A stretch of DNA of 17,823 nt from DASUBV01 sp035763085 (GTDB lineage: Bacteria > Actinomycetota > Actinomycetes > Streptosporangiales > Streptosporangiaceae): positions 1 through 17,823 of the forward strand of contig DASUBV010000391.1 in the NCBI GenBank assembly GCA_035763085.1. The letters are read 5' to 3'. The notes below the pieces were generated by a model that saw only the letters and a program-made list of their open reading frames with translations, had not been told where the DNA came from and searched no databases. Shown here one piece after another: positions 7,948-13,609 of this stretch. Within the stretch, counting starts at the first letter, position 1, and every line of letters begins with the position of its first letter. The position numbers and the translations under genes are program-made.

Positions 7948-10323
7948 TTACGCGGCGACCGGCGCCGCCGAGCGCGCGGGCTCCAGCGCCCGCTCCAGCA
8001 CCTCGCGGACATCGCTGACCGCATGCACCTGCAGGGCGGCGCGGACATTCTCCGGCACGTCCTCCAGGTCGGGCTCGTTCCGCTTGGGGATGAGCACCGT
8101 GGTGATCCCGGCGCGGTGCGCGGCCAGCAGCTTCTGCTTCACGCCGCCGATCGGCAGCACCCGGCCGGTCAGCGACACCTCACCGGTCATGGCCACGTCG
8201 GACCGGACCAGCCGCCCCGACAGCAGCGAGGCCAGCGCGGTCGTCATGGTGACCCCGGCGCTCGGCCCGTCCTTGGGCACCGCGCCGGCCGGCACGTGGA
8301 CGTGCACGCCGCGGTCCTTCAGGTCGGCGACCGGCAGTTCCAGCTCCGCGCCGTGCGAGCGCAGGTAGGACAGGGCGATCTGGGCCGACTCCTTCATCAC
8401 GTCACCGAGCTGACCGGTGAGCGTGACCCCGGTGCTGCCGGTCTCCGGGTCGGCCAGCGACGCCTCGATGAACAGCACGTCGCCGCCGGTCCCGGTCACG
8501 GCCAGGCCCGTCGCCACGCCCGGCACGGCGGTCCGGTCGGCCGACTCCGGCGTGTGCCGCGGGTGGCCGAGGTAGTCGTGCAGGTCGTCCCCGCCGACGG
8601 TGACCGGCAGGCTCACCCCGCCGGTGGCCACCTTGGCCGCGATCTTCCGCAGCACCCGGCCGATGCTCCGCTCCAGCGCGCGCACCCCGGCCTCGCGGGT
8701 GTACTCCGAGGCCAGCAGGTGCAGGGCAGCGTCGGTCACGGTGACGTCGGCGGCCTCCAGGCCCGCCCGCTCGAGCTGGCGGGGCAGCAGGTGGCCGCGG
8801 GCGATGGTGACCTTCTCATCCTCGGTGTAGCCATCGAGGCTGATCAGCTCCATGCGGTCCAGCAGCGGCTCGGGGATCGTCTCGAGCATGTTGGCCGTGG
8901 CGATGAACAGCACATCCGACAGGTCGAGTTCGACCTCGAGGTAGTGGTCGCGGAACGTGTGGTTCTGCGCCGGGTCCAGCACCTCCAGCAGGGCGGCCGT
9001 CGGGTCGCCGCGGTAGTCGGCGCCGAGCTTGTCGACCTCGTCCAGCAGGATCACCGGGTTCATCGACCCGGCCTCGCGGACGGCGCGGACAATACGGCCC
9101 GGCAGCGCGCCGACGTAGGTACGCCGGTGCCCGCGGATCTCGGCCTCGTCCCGGACGCCGCCCAGGGCGACCCGGGCGAACTTGCGGCCCATGGCGCGCG
9201 CCACCGACTCGCCGAGCGAGGTCTTGCCCACGCCGGGCGGCCCGGCCAGCGCCAGCACCGCGCCGCTGCGCCGCCCGCCGACCAGGGTCAGGCCCTTGTC
9301 GGCACGCCGCTTGCGGACCGCCAGGTACTCCACGATCCGGTCCTTGACGTCGTCCAGGCCGGCGTGGTCGGCGTCCAGCACGGCACGCGCAGCGCCGACG
9401 TCATAGGCGTCGTCGGTGGTGGTGTTCCACGGCATCTCGAGGACGGTGTCCAGCCAGGTGCGGATCCAGCCCGCCTCGGGCGACTGGTCGGAGCCCCGCT
9501 CCAGCTTGGCCGCCTCCTTCAGGGCTGCCTCGCGGACCTTGTCGGGCAGGTCGGCGGCCTCGATGCGGGCCCGGTAGTCCTCCTCCTCGGAGGCGGGCTC
9601 GCCGTCCAGGCCGGCCAGCTCCTTGCGGATGGCCGCGAGCTGCTGGCGCAGCAGGAACTCGCGCTGCTGGCGCTCCATGCCATCGCGGACGTCGTTCTGG
9701 ATGGTCTCGGCCACGTCCAGCTCGGCGAGCTGGTCACGGGCCCAGCCGGTCAGCAGTTCCAGGCGCTGCTCGGGGTCGATCGTCTCCAGCAGCTGCTGAC
9801 GCTGCTCCAGCGACAGGTACGACGCGTACCCGGCGCTGTCGGCCAGCGCCGAGGGATCGGTGATCCGCTGCAGCGCGTCGACGACCTGCCAGGCGCCTCG
9901 CTTCTGCAGGATCGTGGCCGCCAGGGTGCGGTACTCGCGGGCCAGCTCGTTGGCGCGCTCGCTGGCCGGGGGCTCGGTGATGATCGTGCCCTGCACCCAG
10001 AGGGCGTTGCCGGGGCCGACCGTGCCGGAGCCGATCCGGACCCGGGACACGCCGCGGATCACTGCCGCGGGCTCGCCGCTGGGCAGCCGGCCAACCTGCT
10101 CGATCGAGCCCAGCGTGCCGGTGGCGGAGTACTTGCCGTTCAGGCGCAGGACTAGCAGCACCTGCGGCTTGGTTTCTGGCTTGTCGGGGGCCGACGCATC
10201 CAGCCGCGCCGCCTCGATCGCCGCGCGGACCTCCGTGCCGGAGGTGTCCAGCGGGACGACCATGGTGGGCAGCACGATGGTGTCATCCAGCGGCAGCACC
10301 GGCAGCGAGAGGGTCTCGGGCAT
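7948..10323 (-). CDS. lon: ATP-dependent protease Lon
   Basis: Lon is a cytosolic homo-hexameric AAA+ serine protease that degrades misfolded and regulatory proteins. The 791-residue product has the LON substrate-binding domain (about residues 1-190), a coiled helical linker, the AAA+ module with Walker A GPPGVGKTS (K367) and Walker B VILLDEVDKLG, and the protease domain with catalytic S688 (GPSAGVTM) and K731 (43 residues later, as in E. coli S679/K722). All key residues are present and length is normal. I choose ATG at 10323 over GTG at 10332: AGGAAG (complement of 10332-10337) lies 8 nt before the ATG but would directly abut the GTG. The promoter region is shared with the divergent hicA. 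In Streptomyces lon is repressed by HspR; HAIR-like half-sites lie upstream here. Confidence 0.97.
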   Translation of the reverse strand: MPETLSLPVLPLDDTIVLPTMVVPLDTSGTEVRAAIEAARLDASAPDKPETKPQVLLVLRLNGKYSATGTLGSIEQVGRLPSGEPAAVIRGVSRVRIGSGTVGPGNALWVQGTIITEPPASERANELAREYRTLAATILQKRGAWQVVDALQRITDPSALADSAGYASYLSLEQRQQLLETIDPEQRLELLTGWARDQLAELDVAETIQNDVRDGMERQQREFLLRQQLAAIRKELAGLDGEPASEEEDYRARIEAADLPDKVREAALKEAAKLERGSDQSPEAGWIRTWLDTVLEMPWNTTTDDAYDVGAARAVLDADHAGLDDVKDRIVEYLAVRKRRADKGLTLVGGRRSGAVLALAGPPGVGKTSLGESVARAMGRKFARVALGGVRDEAEIRGHRRTYVGALPGRIVRAVREAGSMNPVILLDEVDKLGADYRGDPTAALLEVLDPAQNHTFRDHYLEVELDLSDVLFIATANMLETIPEPLLDRMELISLDGYTEDEKVTIARGHLLPRQLERAGLEAADVTVTDAALHLLASEYTREAGVRALERSIGRVLRKIAAKVATGGVSLPVTVGGDDLHDYLGHPRHTPESADRTAVPGVATGLAVTGTGGDVLFIEASLADPETGSTGVTLTGQLGDVMKESAQIALSYLRSHGAELELPVADLKDRGVHVHVPAGAVPKDGPSAGVTMTTALASLLSGRLVRSDVAMTGEVSLTGRVLPIGGVKQKLLAAHRAGITTVLIPKRNEPDLEDVPENVRAALQVHAVSDVREVLERALEPARSAAPVAA

Positions 10324-10351
10324 CGCGCTCACTTCCTGTGAGTCCGGTTTA

Positions 10352-10371
10352 CTTGATTACACAACTACAAG
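10352..10371. promoter_or_regulatory. HAIR-like half-sites upstream of lon
   Basis: CTTG (10352-10355) and CAAG (10368-10371) form inverted half-sites 29-48 nt upstream of the lon ATG. The left arm CTTGATT matches six of seven positions of the HspR box half-site CTTGAGT. The consensus has 13 nt between CTTG and CAAG, here 12, so this is a weak match. HspR control of lon is known in Streptomyces; its action here is inference. Confidence 0.3.
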
Positions 10372-10409
10372 CAGACCGGCCCCTCGTTTGTTCCGCCTCT
10401 TGTTCGCGC

Positions 10410-10423
10410 TCCGCGTACGCGGA
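10410..10423. promoter_or_regulatory. 14-bp perfect palindrome, candidate operator
   Basis: TCCGCGTACGCGGA is a perfect 14-bp palindrome without spacer, 87 nt upstream of the lon ATG and 140 nt upstream of hicA. It borders an AT-rich patch (10421-10470, about 32% G+C). The form suits a dimeric repressor; the protein is unknown. Confidence 0.45.
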
Positions 10424-10493
10424 AGACTAAAGGTAGTCGATATTTATTTGAATATTAGTTCGATAACAGGCCGCCGACCTGGAGGGCTAATGG

Positions 10494-10523
10494 GCCCGGC
10501 AGCTACCGCCAGGATTGCCGGGC
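10494..10523. repeat. 8-bp inverted repeat upstream of hicA promoter
   Basis: GCCCGGCA (10494-10501) and TGCCGGGC (10516-10523) are perfect inverted repeats with centres 22 bp apart, about two helical turns. They end 1 nt before a TTGACT hexamer (10525-10530). No plus-strand gene lies upstream to terminate, so an operator or leader hairpin for hicAB is more likely than a terminator. Confidence 0.45.
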
Positions 10524-10524
10524 A

Positions 10525-10562
10525 TTGACTGGACTGTCCGAGGTAGGGCATACGGTCGGCTT
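10525..10562 (+). promoter_or_regulatory. candidate hicA promoter, leaderless
   Basis: TACGGT (10551-10556) fits the actinobacterial -10 pattern TANNNT and is followed by exactly 6 nt before the hicA GTG at 10563, so transcription would begin at the start codon. TTGACT (10525-10530) resembles a -35 box but is 20 nt from the -10, longer than usual. No Shine-Dalgarno sequence precedes the GTG, consistent with a leaderless mRNA. Confidence 0.45.
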
Positions 10563-10766
10563 GTGCCTGTCAAGGTTGGCGAGATCATCGCTCTGCTGGA
10601 ACGCGATGGCTGGCTCCTGAAGCGTGTCAGCGGCTCCCACCGGCATTACTCACATCCGCAGAAGCCCGGTCTGGTGACCGTGGCAGGCAAGACGAGCGCT
10701 ACCTTGAAACCCGGCACTGAGGCGAGCATCCTGAAGCAAGCGGGCTTGAGAAAGGAGCGGCCGTGA
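10563..10766 (+). CDS. hicA: HicA family toxin (mRNA interferase)
   Basis: HicA toxins have a small double-stranded-RNA-binding-like fold and cleave mRNA when not bound by HicB. The 67-residue product matches the family along its whole length: VKVGEIIALLERDGW, then GSHRHYSHP with the catalytic His at residue 26 (GSH), then LVTVAGKTSATLKPGT and a C-terminal SILKQAGL. The GTG at 10563 is chosen because family members begin directly at (M)KVxEII; a longer frame to 10515 adds 16 residues unlike HicA. No Shine-Dalgarno is visible, but a -10-like TACGGT is 6 nt upstream. G+C is about 61% over 10561-10740 by hand count, lower than neighbouring genes. The stop overlaps the hicB start by 4 nt (GTGA). 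Confidence 0.93.
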   Translation: MPVKVGEIIALLERDGWLLKRVSGSHRHYSHPQKPGLVTVAGKTSATLKPGTEASILKQAGLRKERP

Positions 10767-10990
10767 CCGGGTATGTGGTCGTGTTCGAAGGCGACGATGA
10801 ATCCGGCTACTCGGCGTACTCCCCTGACCTGCCGGGCGTGGTAGCGGCGGGCGCTACGCGCCAGGAGACCGAGTCGCTCATGGTCGCGGCCATGGCCGAG
10901 CACATAGAGCTGCTCCGCCAGTCGGGTCGCCCGGTCCCTGCGCCTGCTCAGGCTGCCGACGTGGTCATTCTCGACCCGGCGGCGGCATAG
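10763..10990 (+). CDS. hicB: HicB family antitoxin, short form
   Basis: HicB binds and neutralises HicA. The 75-residue product has the degraded RNase H-like HicB fold: YVVVFEGDDESGYSAYSPDLPGVVAAG, then a helix ETESLMVAAMAEHIELLRQSG and a Pro/Ala-rich end. It stops where longer HicB proteins continue into a helix-turn-helix or ribbon-helix-helix DNA-binding domain, so it may not autorepress the operon itself. GTG at 10763 overlaps the hicA stop and has AAAGGAG (10751-10757) 5 nt upstream. The toxin-first order is typical of hicAB. It is convergent with the PIG-L gene, with only 31 nt between the stops. Confidence 0.9.
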   Translation: MTGYVVVFEGDDESGYSAYSPDLPGVVAAGATRQETESLMVAAMAEHIELLRQSGRPVPAPAQAADVVILDPAAA

Positions 10991-11021
10991 CCAGGTCGGC
11001 CGCTCAGCGCACGGGGTCGCG

Positions 11022-11747
11022 CTAGCCCATGGGGTAGCGGCGCAGGCCGACGGCATACTCGCAGCCCGCGGCCAGGCCCAGGTAGCCGGCCATGTTGCGG
11101 AGGAACTCGTCTGGGTCGAAGTCGTTGCCCAGGCCCTCGATGTAGGCGCGGTGCTCCTTGAGCGAGGCGATCCCGGCATCGATGGTGTCGGTCACGTCCA
11201 CGAAGTAGTTCGGCGTGCCGGTGGCCGCCACGTAGGCGTCCCGGATGGTGTCGCAGCGCGGTCCGGCGTCAGGGAACACCCACTCGTTGGCCGCATCGCG
11301 GCAGGCGTCCAGGACAGTCAGGCCGACGGCCCGGTGGTCGGCGTGGTTGACCGGCCCCTCCTCGCCCCAGGTCAGGTCGAAGCTCATCGTGATGACGACC
11401 TCGGGGCGCAGCCGCCGGAACGCGGCGGCCAGGTCACGGCGCAGCGGGATTCCGTACTCGACCAGACCGTCGGCGTGATCCAGGAACTGCACGTCGGTGA
11501 CCCCGACGAGCGCGGCGCCGCGCATCTCCTCCTCGACCCGCAGCGGCCCGACGGTGGCCGGGTCCATGCCCGCGATGCCGGCCTCGCCCCGGGTGGCCAG
11601 GACGTAGGACACCTGCTTGCCCTGCCGGGTCCAGCGCGCGACCGCCGCGGCCGCGCCGTACTCCAGGTCATCGGGGTGGGCCACGACGGCGACGGCGCGC
11701 TCCCAGTCCTCGGGCATCGCCCGCAGTGACGGCGCTGGCTCGGTCAT
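11022..11747 (-). CDS. PIG-L family deacetylase (LmbE-like)
   Basis: The product is a 241-residue zinc-dependent deacetylase of the PIG-L/LmbE superfamily, which includes MshB and Mca of mycothiol metabolism and enzymes that remove N-acetyl from sugars. The AHPDD motif gives zinc ligands H24 and D27 and the catalytic base D26. NHADH (residues 134-138) supplies the remaining ligand, probably H138. The substrate is not determined; the protein is shorter than typical MshB or Mca (about 290-300 residues). The start at 11747 is chosen because AGGAGG (complement of 11753-11758) is 5 nt upstream; the frame stays open to 11798 without such a signal. It is divergent from the HipA-like gene and convergent with hicB. 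Confidence 0.92.
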   Translation of the reverse strand: MTEPAPSLRAMPEDWERAVAVVAHPDDLEYGAAAAVARWTRQGKQVSYVLATRGEAGIAGMDPATVGPLRVEEEMRGAALVGVTDVQFLDHADGLVEYGIPLRRDLAAAFRRLRPEVVITMSFDLTWGEEGPVNHADHRAVGLTVLDACRDAANEWVFPDAGPRCDTIRDAYVAATGTPNYFVDVTDTIDAGIASLKEHRAYIEGLGNDFDPDEFLRNMAGYLGLAAGCEYAVGLRRYPMG

Positions 11748-11779
11748 CTGTTCCTCCTGCCTCGGCTGATCCCCGTACG

Positions 11780-11810
11780 ACCGCGATCGGCTCACCACCG
11801 CGATCGGCTC
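11780..11810. repeat. 14-bp direct repeat upstream of the PIG-L gene
   Basis: ACCGCGATCGGCTC occurs at 11780-11793 and again at 11797-11810, an exact repeat with a 17-bp period. Each copy contains the palindrome CGATCG. It lies 33-63 nt upstream of the PIG-L ATG in the 175-nt divergent intergenic region. It may be a regulator binding site. Confidence 0.5.
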
Positions 11811-11910
11811 GCGGCGGCGGTCAGGTCACCACCGGGCGAGACCGCGGCCGTGCCACCGATCATGACTGCAGACTAACGGCGCCGCAGCGCCCGGCGGCCT
11901 TGACGCAGCG

Positions 11911-11922
11911 TAGGCTGCCGCC
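11911..11922 (+). promoter_or_regulatory. candidate leaderless promoter of HipA-like gene
   Basis: TAGGCT (11911-11916) fits TANNNT and is followed by exactly 6 nt before the GTG at 11923, the geometry of leaderless actinobacterial transcripts. No Shine-Dalgarno is seen. TTGACG (11900-11905) is too close to serve as its -35 box. Confidence 0.45.
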
Positions 11923-12819
11923 GTGTCTTCCGGCCAGACCGTGCCCGTGACGGCGGCGGCGCTCCCTCGCGTCGCCGCGACCAGGTACGTCACGCCGTTG
12001 CGCGAAGGCGGCTCGCTGCCGGCGGTGATGGAAGCCGACGACCTCGGCACCTACGTGGTCAAGTTCCGCGGTGCCGGCCAGGGTCCCAAGGCGCTGATCG
12101 CGGAGGTGATCAGCGGGCAGCTGGCCCGCGGCCTCGGGCTGGCCGTTCCCGAGCTGGTCACCATCGAGGTGGATCCGGCGATGGCGCCCGGCGAGCCCGA
12201 CCAGGAGATCCAGGACCTGCTGCGGGCCAGCGGCGGGCTGAACCTGGGGGTGGACTTCCTGCCCGGCGCACTGGACTTCGACGCGGCCCGCGCCGAGGTG
12301 GCCGGCGGGCTCGCTGGCCGCATCCTGTGGCTCGACGCACTGGTCGGCAACGCCGACCGGTCCTGGCGCAACCCCAACATGCTGTTCTGGCACGGCGTCC
12401 TCTACCTCATCGATCACGGCGCGACGCTCACCTTCCAGCATCGCTGGGAGAGCGCAGCCGCCGCCATGACCCGGCCCTACGACGCCGACGACCACGCCCT
12501 GATCGGCTGCCATCCGCGGCTGGACGAGGCCGACGCCGAGCTGGCCGGCCGGGTCACCGAGGACCTGCTGCAGGCGGCCGCCGCGGCGGTGCCCGACGAG
12601 TGGCTCGGCGCCGAGGCGGGCCTGGCCACCCCGGCCGACCTGCGCGCCGCCTATGTTGCGCTACTGCTGGGCCGCCTGCGGGCGCGGGAGGCGTGGCTGC
12701 CGCCGCTGCGCGAGGCCGCGGCCAGGGGCGGCGGGGAGCGGCTGCCGCGCGCGGCGCGAGCCGCGCGGCCGGGCTGGCTGACGGGCTCGCCGTCGCGCCG
12801 TCCGGGGGCACCGTCATGA
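11923..12819 (+). CDS. HipA-fold kinase family protein
   Basis: The product has 298 residues and resembles the actinobacterial HipA family kinases that lie beside DUF3037. The N-terminal lobe holds YVTPLREGGSLPAVMEADD and TYVVKFRGAGQGPKALIAEV. The catalytic loop is LVGNADRSWRNPN, where D145 and N150 have the spacing of E. coli HipA D309 and N314. IDHG (163-166) with D164 takes the place of the metal-binding Asp of the activation segment. E. coli HipA is a Ser kinase toxin of about 440 residues; this form is much shorter, and neither a HipB antitoxin nor its helix-turn-helix is nearby. The target is unknown. The last 35 residues are Arg/Pro-rich and probably disordered. GTG at 11923 has a -10-like TAGGCT 6 nt before it. 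The stop overlaps the DUF3037 start (ATGA). Confidence 0.88.
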   Translation: MSSGQTVPVTAAALPRVAATRYVTPLREGGSLPAVMEADDLGTYVVKFRGAGQGPKALIAEVISGQLARGLGLAVPELVTIEVDPAMAPGEPDQEIQDLLRASGGLNLGVDFLPGALDFDAARAEVAGGLAGRILWLDALVGNADRSWRNPNMLFWHGVLYLIDHGATLTFQHRWESAAAAMTRPYDADDHALIGCHPRLDEADAELAGRVTEDLLQAAAAAVPDEWLGAEAGLATPADLRAAYVALLLGRLRAREAWLPPLREAAARGGGERLPRAARAARPGWLTGSPSRRPGAPS

Positions 12820-13487
12820 CCGGGACGGGCGGCAGCGCCGCGGCGAGGACTGCCGGGGACGGCGGCACCGCAGCGGGTGGCAGCCCGGCCGGAGGCGCAG
12901 GGACGCCCGGCGGCGCAAAGGCGGCCGGAGGCGCGGACCAGGCGGAGCAGCAGGCCTTCGAGTACGCGGTGCTGCGCGTCGTGCCGCGGGTCGACCGCGG
13001 CGAGGTGATGAATGCCGGGATCCTGCTGTACTGCCGCCCGCTGCGCTACCTGGGCGCCCGGGTCGCGCTGGACACCGGCCTGCTGCTGGCCATGGACCCG
13101 GCCGCCGACGTGAGTGGCGTGCAGCGCACCCTGGACGCCATCGCCGACCTGTGCATCGCGCCAGCCGGCGCGGGCACTTCGGCTGGAGTGACGGGCGGCG
13201 CCCGGGGACGGGGCAGCGCTGAGGAGCCAGGCAGCGGCGAGGAGCCGCGCAGGGCAGCCTCCCCTGGCAAGCCCGGCGAGGAGCCTGGTGAGCCGGGGAA
13301 GGCCGGGCCAGCGCCCGGCCCGGAGCCCAGCCCGGCCGGTCAGGTGGACATCGGCCGCCGGTTCCGCTGGCTGACCGCGCCGCGCAGCACCGTGGTTCAG
13401 GCCGGCCCCGTCCACACCGGGCTCACCCGCGACCCCGACGCGGAGATCGACCGCCTGCTGCGGGCGCTGGTCCTGCGCCCTCGGTAA
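12816..13487 (+). CDS. DUF3037 domain protein
   Basis: The product has 223 residues; typical DUF3037 proteins have about 120-130. Conserved parts are FEYAVLRVVPRVDRGEVMNA with GILLYCRPLRYLGARV (residues about 48-85) and RFRWLTAPRSTVVQ with VHTGLT near the C-terminus. Between them residues about 115-176 are a Gly/Pro/Glu-rich insertion, and the first 45 residues are a Gly/Ala-rich extension. The function of the family is unknown to me. Its start overlaps the HipA-like stop by 4 nt (ATGA), with GGGGG about 6 nt upstream, so the two are translationally coupled. The recurring pairing of these two families suggests they act together, perhaps as kinase and modulator or substrate; this is inference. 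Confidence 0.88.
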   Translation: MTGTGGSAAARTAGDGGTAAGGSPAGGAGTPGGAKAAGGADQAEQQAFEYAVLRVVPRVDRGEVMNAGILLYCRPLRYLGARVALDTGLLLAMDPAADVSGVQRTLDAIADLCIAPAGAGTSAGVTGGARGRGSAEEPGSGEEPRRAASPGKPGEEPGEPGKAGPAPGPEPSPAGQVDIGRRFRWLTAPRSTVVQAGPVHTGLTRDPDAEIDRLLRALVLRPR

Positions 13488-13513
13488 GCTGTGACGCCTG
13501 AAGAGCCCTAGGC

Positions 13514-13541
13514 CGCCGGCGCGCTTGCGGGCCCGCTGGCG
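13514..13541 (+). terminator. possible terminator after DUF3037 gene
   Basis: CGCCGGCG (13514-13521) pairs with CGCTGGCG (13534-13541) over 8 bp with one G-T wobble and a 12-nt loop. It lies 26 nt after the DUF3037 stop in the 122-nt gap before hom. There is no T-run, so it is a weak call. Confidence 0.35.
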
Positions 13542-13609
13542 ACTCCTCGGCGGATGAGTTCGGGGCTGACTGCACCGGTGGCACCGGGCGAGGGGAAGCG
13601 GGCTGAATT

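Noticed and set aside
8023..10155. 710-codon plus-strand frame opposite lon
   Set aside because: Shadow of lon, which has all catalytic motifs on the minus strand.
10324..10332. GTG start of lon at 10332
   Set aside because: AGGAAG directly abuts this GTG, but is ideally spaced (8 nt) from the ATG at 10323.
10515..10562. Upstream ATG for hicA adding 16 residues
   Set aside because: The added residues do not match HicA, and the segment carries the promoter-like TACGGT.
11748..11798. Longer PIG-L start at 11798
   Set aside because: It would place the AGGAGG ribosome binding site inside the gene and cross the 14-bp direct repeat.
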